DNA of 7,528 nt from Methanosphaera sp. (GTDB lineage Archaea > Methanobacteriota > Methanobacteria > Methanobacteriales > Methanobacteriaceae). The position numbers and the translations under genes were made by a program. Below, one piece after another: positions 1 to 6,364 of the stretch. The notes under the pieces are model-generated. The model made no database searches. It worked only from the letters and a program-made list of their open reading frames with translations, and had not been told where the DNA came from. The stretch covers positions 1 through 7,528 of the forward strand of contig DUHK01000088.1 in assembly GCA_013330915.1 (NCBI GenBank), in the 5' to 3' direction. The number at the start of each line of letters is the position of its first letter. The stretch's first letter is position 1.

Positions 1-558
1 AGTTATGTTTTAAATTATCATTTTCAGTATATTCTGGGTCTTGATGCTCAAACATCCGGACTTATATTAATATCAACACCAGTAATGATGTTACTCATAG
101 CGGCACAGGCTGGTAAATTATCCGATAAGATAAATCCTGCAATACTTCAATTGATAGGTGTAACACTTATAACAATAGCCATATCCTTATTGTCACAGAT
201 AAACGTTAACACCCCCCTTTATTTAATAATGGTGGCTATGATTATTCAGGGTATAGGTCACGGATTCTTTTCAACACCTAACAATAATATTATATTAAGT
301 TCTGTGGATGATAAAAAATATATTCCTACTGCATCAGCCTCTGTTGCTACTGTTAGAAATCTGGGACAATCCTTCAGTATGGGAATATTGACTGTAACCT
401 TTGCATTTATCATGGGAAATGTGCCAATACAAGCATCCAACTATGATCTGCTGATTATCAGTAATCAAACTACAATGATGATTATTGCCCTGCTCAGTTT
501 AATAAGCATATTATTGTCTGTCATTGGATTGAAAAAATCCGCTCATATTTTTTCATAA
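1..558 (+). CDS. MFS drug-exporter-like permease (DHA2/EmrB-QacA type), C-terminal part, cut by window start
   Basis: The reading frame is open from base 1 and ends at TAA 556-558, so 185 residues of a larger protein are visible; the start lies outside the window. The ATG at 85 is only an internal Met. The fragment is a string of hydrophobic segments (roughly residues 20-37, 47-66, 72-90, 112-130 and 158-177). It has a cytoplasmic-loop motif resembling MFS motif A (GKLSDK, residues 38-43) and a glycine-rich helix QGIGHGFFSTP (83-93), which in 14-TM DHA2 transporters is followed by a conserved VRNLGQS-type segment, seen here at 108-114. Family members export drugs, dyes or metabolites from the cytoplasm using the proton gradient. 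Family members run to about 450-500 residues, so this is about the last 40 percent. The substrate cannot be predicted. MFS assignment is firm; the DHA2 subtype is likely. Confidence 0.85.
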   Translation, partial: SYVLNYHFQYILGLDAQTSGLILISTPVMMLLIAAQAGKLSDKINPAILQLIGVTLITIAISLLSQINVNTPLYLIMVAMIIQGIGHGFFSTPNNNIILSSVDDKKYIPTASASVATVRNLGQSFSMGILTVTFAFIMGNVPIQASNYDLLIISNQTTMMIIALLSLISILLSVIGLKKSAHIFS

Positions 559-560
559 TC

Positions 561-578
561 TTTTTTTATTTTTTTTTT
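561..578 (+). terminator. Oligo-T terminator after the MFS gene
   Basis: Two T-runs (T7 at 561-567 and T10 at 569-578, separated by one A) begin two bases after the MFS stop codon. Archaeal RNA polymerase terminates at such T-rich tracts without needing a hairpin. The 188-base gap to the next gene and a new TATA-like element there fit the end of a transcription unit. Confidence 0.7.
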
Positions 579-694
579 AAATTCCATCTAGGGATATTTA
601 TATTACTTAAATTGTTAATTTAAACTTAAAATCTTTTGTTCTATGTATTATTTTGTTATTATCCTTAATTATACGTCTGTTTAAGATTTTTTGA

Positions 695-746
695 TAAATT
701 ATATATTGCTTTATATACAAAATATGAATATACTGGATGTGGTAAT
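695..746 (+). promoter_or_regulatory. Putative promoter and ribosome binding site of the murT-gatD operon
   Basis: TTTATATA at 710-717 matches the archaeal TATA-box consensus and would place the transcript start near 738-742, giving a very short leader. An alternative TATA-like element, AAATTATATA (696-705), would start transcription about 10-15 bases earlier and leave the Shine-Dalgarno-like GGATGTGGT (735-743) in the leader just before ATG 747. Which element is used cannot be decided from sequence. Confidence 0.45.
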
Positions 747-2087
747 ATGTTTAACAAAATATTAAATAAGTTGGCTTTGTTTGCTGGAAAGACATCAATT
801 CTCTTTCTGAACCTTTTTAACAAAAGTGGGACTGCTTTTCCTGGTAGAATTGCATTATTAATTGACAAGTCCTTTTTGGAGGTAATCAATGAAAAATGTG
901 ATAAAATCATATTAATTTCAGGAACAAATGGAAAAACCACAACTAACAATTTGGTCAACAAAATTCTTGAAAATTACAATGTATTGTCAAACCTTAAAGG
1001 AGCCAACATGATTCAGGGAGTGGCAACAACATATGTTCGAAATACTAAAAATCATTATGATTACGGTATTTTTGAAGTGGATGAAGGTTCACTGGACAGA
1101 ATATCAGCTTTTTTAAAACCAGAATACATATTACTCACAAACTTTTTCAGAGATCAGTTGGATCGATATGGGGAAATAGAAGGAATAATTTCAGAAGTAT
1201 TTGAAAGTATTCAATTATTGCCTGATGTGAAATTAATTCTTAATGCAGATGACCCTTACGTTTATCAGTTATCCCAAAAGGTGAACAACGAAATAACCTC
1301 ATTCGGTATGGAAATCGCATCTAACAAAATCATCGAAACTAATTTGACAATCAGTAAATGTCCATTATGTGGTGATGAAATACAGTATACTAAAAACATT
1401 TACGGACATTTGGGTGATTATCATTGTCTTAACTGTAACTTTTCTAATGAGAAAAAAGAGTATACTGTTATTGATGTGAATGAGATGGATTCATCACAGG
1501 AAATAACAATTCGTCATGACAACGAAAAACATGTAATCAACTTTCCGTACATTGGATTGTATAATGCATACAATGTATGTGGAGTATATGCCTTAATGAA
1601 TGAATTGGGAGTTAATGTTCAAGATACAATAAAGGCTATGGAGAATTTTTCATTTTCATTAGGTAGAATGGAAGAATTTGATTATAAAAACAAGAAAATC
1701 AAGGTAATCCTTACAAAAAATCCTATAGGATTAAGTCAGGTAACAAGGATAATATCAAATGATAACAGGAACAAAACAGTAGTCCACATATTAAATGACA
1801 ATGAGGCCGATGGAAGAGACATCTCATGGATCTGGGATGCAAATACATATTGTACCAATGATGAAACAATAAAGAATTATTATTGCAGTGGTATTAGGGC
1901 AGAGGAAATAGCATTAAAAAAGAAATATGATGATGTTGACCTGGAAAAGATTCATATATTTAAACAATGGACGGATGTTATAGATACTGCTATTGAAGAC
2001 GATGTTGAAATAGTATATATATTGCCGACTTATACTGCTATCTTTGACACCAGGGATTATGTTAGTCAAAAAGTAAATAGGGGTTAA
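747..2087 (+). CDS. murT: MurT-like Mur ligase family protein, catalytic subunit of a lipid-precursor amidotransferase
   Basis: A 446-residue protein with the full MurT layout. The Mur-ligase central domain carries the ATP-binding loop SGTNGKTTT (residues 58-66), EVDEG (110-114), TNFFRDQLDRYGE (131-143) and NADDP (166-170). An inserted Cys4 zinc ribbon (C205, C208, C227, C230) is typical of MurT and absent from ordinary MurC-F ligases. After GLYNAYN (270-276) comes the C-terminal DUF1727 domain with LTKNPIG (322-328) and ADGRDISWIWD (354-364), the conserved MurT block next to which the GatD partner docks. Staphylococcal MurT is of similar length (about 437). In bacteria MurT activates the glutamate carboxylate of lipid II with ATP and accepts ammonia from GatD, in the cytoplasm at the membrane. 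Here the substrate is inferred to be a pseudomurein precursor. gatD follows after 3 bases, in the same order as in Staphylococcus. Family is sure; substrate is not. Confidence 0.93.
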   Translation: MFNKILNKLALFAGKTSILFLNLFNKSGTAFPGRIALLIDKSFLEVINEKCDKIILISGTNGKTTTNNLVNKILENYNVLSNLKGANMIQGVATTYVRNTKNHYDYGIFEVDEGSLDRISAFLKPEYILLTNFFRDQLDRYGEIEGIISEVFESIQLLPDVKLILNADDPYVYQLSQKVNNEITSFGMEIASNKIIETNLTISKCPLCGDEIQYTKNIYGHLGDYHCLNCNFSNEKKEYTVIDVNEMDSSQEITIRHDNEKHVINFPYIGLYNAYNVCGVYALMNELGVNVQDTIKAMENFSFSLGRMEEFDYKNKKIKVILTKNPIGLSQVTRIISNDNRNKTVVHILNDNEADGRDISWIWDANTYCTNDETIKNYYCSGIRAEEIALKKKYDDVDLEKIHIFKQWTDVIDTAIEDDVEIVYILPTYTAIFDTRDYVSQKVNRG

Positions 2088-2090
2088 AAT

Positions 2091-2816
2091 ATGGAATTAA
2101 ACATTTTTCATTTATATCCGGAATTATTAAACTTGTATGGGGATACCGGAAATATCAGGTGTCTTAAAAAAAGGGCCGAAGACAGAGGAATTAAAGTCAA
2201 TGTATACAACTTTTCTGAAAATGATGAAAAACCTGATTTGGATAATGGAGATATTTTCTTCATGGGTGGAGGATCAGACAGAAACCAGCAATTGGTATAC
2301 AAGGATTTTCTACAATATAAACAGAGTTTTAAACAATTGATTGATGAAAATAAGGTTGTATTAGCTGTTTGTGGTGGTTATCAACTTTTAGGTGCACAAT
2401 ACATAGATAAATATGGAAATACCATTGAAGGATTAAACATTCTTGATTATGTAAGTAAATCAGGTAAGGGAAAAAGAATCATAGGAAATATAATAATTAA
2501 AAGCAGTCTGGACATAGAACCAAAAACAATAGTGGGCTTTGAAAATCATGGTGGCAGAACTTACTCTGACTATGAAGCATTAGGTGATGTAATCTCAGGA
2601 TTGGGTAACAATGATTATGATATGAAAGAAGGAGTAGTTTACAAAAATTACATAGGTACCTATTTGCATGGTCCTGTACTGCCAAAAAATCCTCATTTGG
2701 CCGATTATCTAATATTGAAAGCTTTACAAAATAAGTATGATATCAATTCTTTGGAACCTTTGGATGATTCAATAGAAATGAAAGCACATAATAAAGTCAT
2801 AGAATTGTATAAATAA
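2091..2816 (+). CDS. gatD: GatD-like class I glutaminase subunit (CobB/CobQ-like), partner of MurT
   Basis: A 241-residue type 1 glutamine amidotransferase domain, close to the about 243 residues of staphylococcal GatD. The nucleophile elbow is AVCGGYQLLG (92-101) with catalytic Cys94. The catalytic His is in GTYLHGPVLPKNP (189-201), His193. The start ELNIFHLYPELLNLYGDTGN and the loop FFMGGGSDRNQQ (56-67) are typical of the GatD/CobQ-like group. R129 sits where the glutamine-binding Arg128 of staphylococcal GatD is expected. Like CobB/CobQ enzymes, it lacks an obvious Glu of the classical Cys-His-Glu triad; in bacterial complexes an Asp of MurT is thought to complete it. It hydrolyses glutamine and delivers ammonia to MurT. 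The ATG is 3 bases after the murT stop, with an SD-like AGGGG (2079-2083) inside the end of murT, so translation is probably coupled. Confidence 0.93.
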   Translation: MELNIFHLYPELLNLYGDTGNIRCLKKRAEDRGIKVNVYNFSENDEKPDLDNGDIFFMGGGSDRNQQLVYKDFLQYKQSFKQLIDENKVVLAVCGGYQLLGAQYIDKYGNTIEGLNILDYVSKSGKGKRIIGNIIIKSSLDIEPKTIVGFENHGGRTYSDYEALGDVISGLGNNDYDMKEGVVYKNYIGTYLHGPVLPKNPHLADYLILKALQNKYDINSLEPLDDSIEMKAHNKVIELYK

Positions 2817-2868
2817 AAAAAAGATTAAAAAAAAAGAATTTATTTAATTGGTTAAATAAATTTTTATT
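2815..2868. terminator. Bidirectional terminator between convergent gatD and flippase genes: perfect 11-bp hairpin flanked by T-tracts
   Basis: AATTTATTTAA (2837-2847) and its exact reverse complement TTAAATAAATT (2852-2862) enclose the loop TTGG (2848-2851). On the + strand the hairpin runs into T-rich sequence (2861-2868), suited to end gatD transcripts. On the - strand it is followed by T9 (2835-2827), AATC and T8 (2822-2815), suited to end flippase transcripts. The flippase stop codon (2844-2846) lies inside the stem. The stem is all A/T, so its stability is modest, and the T-tracts alone could suffice in archaea. Confidence 0.75.
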
Positions 2869-4397
2869 AAATTAGCTATTTTCGTTAAGTATTTTTTAAG
2901 CGGACCTGTTTTATTGATAATATTTTCTATAAAGACAACATCTTCCGGTTTAAGAGCTTTAAGTAATAAGATTACAATCATATAAACTAAGCTTCCAACA
3001 ATAAGACCAATAAACATTCCGATAATTGTATGCGGAATCAGATACATGACAGCAATCATGAATCCCGTAGCTATAATCATTTTAAATAGATCTTTATACG
3101 GTGGATGTATCTTTGACAAGTGAACTAGTTCACCAACTGTCATAACCATCAATACAAATGTGGCGGCAGTTGTTCCAATAGCAGCTCCAGTAATATCGTA
3201 TATTGGTATTAGAATGAAACTTAAAACCACGTTCACCAATGCACCTATAATCAATGAATACATAGGAAAAGTCGGTTTTCCTAAACCTTGACACATACTA
3301 CATGCAATCAAATAAACTGAGAAGAAAAACATTCCTCCCACTAATATCCAAAGTGCTTCAGCTCCTTTTGCGTATTCACTTCCAAATAATAAAACCATTA
3401 ATGGAACTGCATATACCATAATAAAGGCAGATACCGGTAATGATGTTACAGTCGTATATCTGTATGACTGGTGCATATACATTTTTAATAATTCCTTATC
3501 TTCTAAACTGTCGGCTTCACTGGTTGCAGGAAGTATGGATATTGACACGGAATTTGCCACCATAAGAGGTATCCTTGCAATAGCACTTGCATTGGTATAA
3601 AATCCTGCAAAGAATGTCGGTAAAAACATACCTATGAAAAATGTTCCTGTATCATATAAAAATATTTCTGCAATACCTGAAATAACAACAGGAATCGAAA
3701 ACTTAAATATTTCTTTCATTAATTTTAATTCTTCTCTGAAAGATATTTTCGGAAACTTCTCATCTAAATAAGCATCATTCACATCACGTTTAAAAAGATA
3801 ATATGTTCCCAGTAACGATACGAGAAAACCCAATGCAGTACCTAATACGGCACCTGCTGCATACCATCCTACAATTACTAGAGATGATGCGATTATTATG
3901 GTGAATATCTGTTCAATGAATTTACTGTAGAAAATATTTTTCATCTGATAAAATCCTTGAAATACACCTCTAAATGCACCTACAAGTACACTAAACGGTA
4001 CAATAACCGATACCAATCTTAATGGTAATAATGCTTCAGGTTTATTCCACATGCCCACTGCTATAGGCTCTGAAATTAAAAACATGATTATCGAAGCAAT
4101 AATTGCCATGAATATCATCATTTTCATACCGGTAATGCTTACCCTGTGTACCATCTCCTTATCATCAATAGCTTTGTACTGTGAAACGTATTTTGCTATT
4201 GCTGGAGGAACTCCTCCTGAAGCTCCTATGATAAATATGTTCTGAAAAGGTAATGTTAGTCCAACAAGTCCGTATCCAGTTGTCGATAATAGTCTACTTA
4301 AAATAAAACGATAAATAAATCCACCTAATCTAAGGATTATAGAACCCAATAGCGTAATAATACTTCCCGCTGCTAGTTTGGATTTTTTATCACTCAA
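2844..4397 (-). CDS. SpoVB/MurJ-like polysaccharide or lipid-precursor flippase (MOP superfamily)
   Basis: A 517-residue polytopic membrane protein with about 14 hydrophobic helices and short charged loops, the size and profile of MOP-superfamily flippases. Segments resemble the SpoVB/YtgP (MurJ-type) branch: GASGGVPPAIAKYVSQY near residue 60-75, FRGVFQGFYQM near 145, the IARIPLMVANSVSISILPATSEA-type helix in the middle, and CQGLGKPTFPMYSLIIGALVN followed by GAAIGTTAA in the second half. Such proteins move undecaprenyl-linked wall or polysaccharide precursors across the cytoplasmic membrane. Its place beside murT-gatD suggests a pseudomurein precursor as cargo, but an exopolysaccharide or teichoic-type cargo is equally open. 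The start is TTG (4397-4395): an in-frame TAA lies at 4412-4410, a strong SD (AGGGGGT, 4410-4404) is spaced 6 bases from the TTG, and the first ATG lies far inside the protein. Monocistronic by context. Confidence 0.88.
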   Translation of the reverse strand: MSDKKSKLAAGSIITLLGSIILRLGGFIYRFILSRLLSTTGYGLVGLTLPFQNIFIIGASGGVPPAIAKYVSQYKAIDDKEMVHRVSITGMKMMIFMAIIASIIMFLISEPIAVGMWNKPEALLPLRLVSVIVPFSVLVGAFRGVFQGFYQMKNIFYSKFIEQIFTIIIASSLVIVGWYAAGAVLGTALGFLVSLLGTYYLFKRDVNDAYLDEKFPKISFREELKLMKEIFKFSIPVVISGIAEIFLYDTGTFFIGMFLPTFFAGFYTNASAIARIPLMVANSVSISILPATSEADSLEDKELLKMYMHQSYRYTTVTSLPVSAFIMVYAVPLMVLLFGSEYAKGAEALWILVGGMFFFSVYLIACSMCQGLGKPTFPMYSLIIGALVNVVLSFILIPIYDITGAAIGTTAATFVLMVMTVGELVHLSKIHPPYKDLFKMIIATGFMIAVMYLIPHTIIGMFIGLIVGSLVYMIVILLLKALKPEDVVFIENIINKTGPLKKYLTKIANLIKIYLTN

Positions 4398-4403
4398 GTA
4401 CCT

Positions 4404-4410
4404 ACCCCCT
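4404..4410 (-). promoter_or_regulatory. Ribosome binding site that decides the TTG start of the flippase
   Basis: Read on the - strand, AGGGGGT sits 6 bases before TTG 4397-4395 and overlaps an in-frame TAA (4412-4410), so no upstream start in this frame is possible. It supports TTG as the true initiator. Confidence 0.7.
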
Positions 4411-4412
4411 TA

Positions 4413-4763
4413 ATCGGATATTATCAAATTATTAATAAATATTTAAATTTTATCAATAATGATATAGTATACATATATTTTTATAAATTATTTTATAAGT
4501 ATTTGGTGTTTATTTATTCATATATGCTTAATTTATTATTCCCTGCAAAAAATTCATTGGAATTCCTTCTTATTCCATGTAAATATTATTTTTCCCTGAT
4601 ATCTGACAATTAGATTTTCTATGAAAAAAGGATAAATATTATACGCAGCATCATTTTTTTTTAAAATCTTTTTTTCATGCTTTATAATATTTCAAATAAA
4701 AATCTATATTAAGTCTAAAAAAGATAATATTAATAAATAAATTTATTTTTTATAGGGGATTAT
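4413..4763. promoter_or_regulatory. Divergent intergenic region (about 350 bases) with putative promoters for the flippase (-) and the acidic protein (+)
   Basis: Very AT-rich with no convincing protein gene. The self-complementary TATA-like TTTATAAA (4480-4487) could serve the flippase on - (leader about 55-60 bases) and also a + transcript. A second TATA-like candidate for the flippase lies around 4461-4473. For the + gene at 4764, TTTATAAT (4681-4688) is a candidate TATA box with a leader of about 50 bases, and AGGGGAT (4754-4760) is its SD. A double T-tract on + (4654-4675) lies between these and is listed separately. A 29-codon ORF (4524-4613, +) is present but weakly supported. Promoter calls are by eye only. 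Confidence 0.4.
4654..4675 (+). terminator. Orphan double oligo-T terminator-like tract
   Basis: T9 (4654-4662), AAAATC, T7 (4669-4675) on the + strand has the same layout as the tract after the acidic-protein gene (5112-5135). No annotated + gene precedes it: upstream lies the flippase, which is transcribed the other way. It may end a short unannotated + transcript, stop readthrough before the 4764 promoter, or be AT-rich chance. Confidence 0.4.
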
Positions 4764-5084
4764 ATGACAAAGAATGTGGAAAGATTAGAAAAACGTATCA
4801 ACGAACTTAAGGAATCATTGGAACAACATAAAGAAAATCCTGAAAGCGGATTTGAAGAAGTTAAAAATGTTGATATGCTCATAAAATTTGAAATATATCT
4901 AAATGATTCAGAAATAGGTATTGATGATGGTATTTACTTATACATGAACGAAGACGGGGCTATAGTAAATGCAGAGTACTTTGTAAAGGAAGATGGTGAT
5001 GTAACTATCATCAGTTTCACTGACGAACAACTGGAAGTAATTGTTGAATTATTTGCTGATGTTTTCAAAGTAAATGTAGAATAA
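4764..5084 (+). CDS. Small, strongly acidic protein of unknown function
   Basis: A 106-residue soluble protein that I do not recognise. About 27 Asp/Glu against 10 Lys/Arg give a net charge near -17. Residues 1-25 form a charged helix with coiled-coil-like spacing (VERLEKRINELKESLEQ). From about 38 onward there appears to be an alternating beta-rich domain (LIKFEIYLNDSEIGIDDGIYLYMN, then AIVNAEYFVKEDGDVTIISF), ending in a helix EQLEVIVELFADVFKV. There is no signal peptide, transmembrane segment, Cys or metal motif. The ATG has a good SD (AGGGGAT, 4754-4760), so it is a credible gene. It is followed after 86 bases by the PLP-protein gene on the same strand, but a double T-tract lies between, so joint transcription is doubtful. 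The helix-plus-sheet build might suit a small protein-binding or adaptor role; that is a guess. Confidence 0.75.
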   Translation: MTKNVERLEKRINELKESLEQHKENPESGFEEVKNVDMLIKFEIYLNDSEIGIDDGIYLYMNEDGAIVNAEYFVKEDGDVTIISFTDEQLEVIVELFADVFKVNVE

Positions 5085-5111
5085 AAAGAGTATTACCTTC
5101 CCATTCCACTA

Positions 5112-5135
5112 TTTTTTTTTCAAAAACTTTTTTTT
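5112..5135 (+). terminator. Double oligo-T terminator after the acidic-protein gene
   Basis: T9 (5112-5120), CAAAAAC, T8 (5128-5135) on the + strand, 27 bases after the stop at 5084. This fits a hairpin-independent archaeal terminator and suggests that the downstream PLP gene has its own promoter. Confidence 0.65.
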
Positions 5136-5170
5136 ATAGATAAATATATTATTTTTTACAGGTTATTACT
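5136..5170 (+). promoter_or_regulatory. Putative promoter and start region of the PLP-protein gene
   Basis: TAAATATATT (5141-5150) is TATA-like, about 20-30 bases before ATG 5171, implying a very short leader. AGGTTAT (5160-5166) just before the ATG is a weak SD. The element is plausible because the preceding gene appears to be terminated at 5112-5135, but AT richness makes chance matches common. Confidence 0.3.
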
Positions 5171-6322
5171 ATGTCAATTGAATTAGATGAAATTAAAAAA
5201 CGAGAAAAAGGATTGAGAATAATTAACAGCAAAATCAAGACCGAGGGTATTGATTCAATTGTAGATTTAACAGGACTTGCAGGTGGATTTGACGTTACAC
5301 CAAAGGATATTTCTCTGCTTGAAACTTATGCCGGACCTGCAGTCTTTGATGAAAAAATCCAAAAGTTAGGCATAGAACATATGGGTGGAGAAAAAGTGCT
5401 ACCACTAAACAGAACAACAAGCGGTATAGCTGCAATGATAATCACATATGTTAAAGAAGGGGATGAAATTGTTCATTTTCTTCCGAAAAAACCGGGTCAT
5501 CCATCAATTCCGAGAACGGCTAATTTAGTTGGAGCAGATTATGTTGAATATTCAAGCATAGATGACTTTAAAATTAGTGATAACACAGCATTGGTAGTCA
5601 TAACAGGAACAACAATGGATCATGAAGTAATAACAGAAGATGATTTTAAACAGATTATTCAAAAAGCCAAAGACAAGGATATTCTGGTTTTTGTTGATGA
5701 TGCATCAGGGGCCAGATTACGCCGAGCAATTTATAACCAACCTACTGCAATAGATCTTGGTGCTGATTTGTCAGTAACAAGTACTGATAAGTTAATGGAT
5801 GGTCCGCGCGGAGGTTTAATGGCAGGTAGTGAAAAATTAATAGATGAAATTAAACTGACCGTTAACCAGTATGGATTTGAAGCTCAGGCACCATTGGTTG
5901 CTGGAATGATAAAGGCACTGGAAAAATATTCTCCTCAAAGAATCAGGGAAGCCTATATTCAGAAGGATGAATTATACCAGAAGTTATTGGATAAGGGATT
6001 ACATCCATCAACTACTCCTACAGGCTTCATGTTTAAGCAGGAGGACATTAAGGATGAAGTAACCAAAAAAGTAGGTCCGGTTGATGTTTCTGCAGATATC
6101 ATTGCAACAGTTTATTCAATGCTGCTGTTAAAAAATTATAATATTGTTACAATACCTGCTGTGGGTATGCCTGGTGCTAGTAAAACCATCCGTATAGACT
6201 GGTCAGCAAAGGATTCGGATAAGTTGACAATGGATGAAATGGTAAGTGCCATTTGCAATACATTTGAAAAAACAGCCGAGGTTTGTAAAAACGATTGTAT
6301 AGAAAAAGTTCTGTATGATTAG
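5171..6322 (+). CDS. MJ0158-family PLP-dependent protein (SelA-like, UPF0425), reaction unknown
   Basis: A 383-residue fold-type I PLP enzyme. Visible features: NRTTSGIAAM (80-89) in the phosphate-binding position, VDDASGARLR (175-184) with the Asp that would hold the PLP ring nitrogen, and STDKLMDGPRGG (204-215) with the likely Schiff-base Lys207. The small domain follows, with PAVGMPGASKTIRIDW (329-344). This pattern matches the methanogen MJ0158 family, related to bacterial selenocysteine synthase SelA. From the literature as I recall it, the Methanocaldococcus protein does not act as SelA, since archaea make Sec-tRNA through PSTK and SepSecS. Its substrate is therefore unknown. Active-site residues are all present, so it is probably a working enzyme, cytoplasmic. 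It is convergent with birA and preceded by the acidic-protein gene. I would not use the name selA. Confidence 0.88.
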   Translation: MSIELDEIKKREKGLRIINSKIKTEGIDSIVDLTGLAGGFDVTPKDISLLETYAGPAVFDEKIQKLGIEHMGGEKVLPLNRTTSGIAAMIITYVKEGDEIVHFLPKKPGHPSIPRTANLVGADYVEYSSIDDFKISDNTALVVITGTTMDHEVITEDDFKQIIQKAKDKDILVFVDDASGARLRRAIYNQPTAIDLGADLSVTSTDKLMDGPRGGLMAGSEKLIDEIKLTVNQYGFEAQAPLVAGMIKALEKYSPQRIREAYIQKDELYQKLLDKGLHPSTTPTGFMFKQEDIKDEVTKKVGPVDVSADIIATVYSMLLLKNYNIVTIPAVGMPGASKTIRIDWSAKDSDKLTMDEMVSAICNTFEKTAEVCKNDCIEKVLYD

Positions 6323-6333
6323 TTAAGGAGATT

Positions 6334-6364
6334 AAAAAAAATGTGATGATGATTATTCATCATC
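6334..6364 (-). terminator. Putative terminator of birA (hairpin plus oligo-T on the - strand)
   Basis: GATGATGA (6345-6352) and TCATCATC (6357-6364) form a perfect 8-bp stem with a 4-base loop. Read on -, it is followed after three bases by T8 (6341-6334). The stem overlaps the last birA codons (Asp-Asp-Glu-stop), so part of the symmetry comes from coding. A competing longer pairing joins 6340-6347 with 6371-6378. No T-run follows on the + strand, so it is less suited to ending the PLP gene. Confidence 0.55.

Noticed and set aside
258..440. ORF on - inside the MFS gene
   Set aside because: Antisense shadow of a clear transporter frame; no SD and no family features.
607..623. 7-bp hairpin TTAAATT/AATTTAA with loop GTT before murT
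   Set aside because: Only A/T bases in the stem, no T-run after it and no clear role; expected by chance at this composition.
665..961. 98-codon ORF on - overlapping the murT start
   Set aside because: Mostly antisense to the conserved murT N-terminus and covers its promoter; no recognisable protein features.
2108..2685. Several 60-67 codon ORFs overlapping gatD on both strands
   Set aside because: All lie in other frames of a well-conserved glutaminase gene; treated as shadows.
4051..4245. 64-codon + ORF inside the flippase gene
   Set aside because: Antisense to conserved membrane helices; its hydrophobic look reflects the opposite-strand gene.
4413..4763. CRISPR array, tRNA or snoRNA in the long intergenic region
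   Set aside because: No regularly spaced repeats, no cloverleaf or GTTCGA-type T-loop, and no C/D box pair that I could find by eye.
5171..6322. Naming the PLP protein as selenocysteine synthase SelA
   Set aside because: The MJ0158 family is related to SelA but archaea use PSTK/SepSecS, and no selenium genes are seen here.
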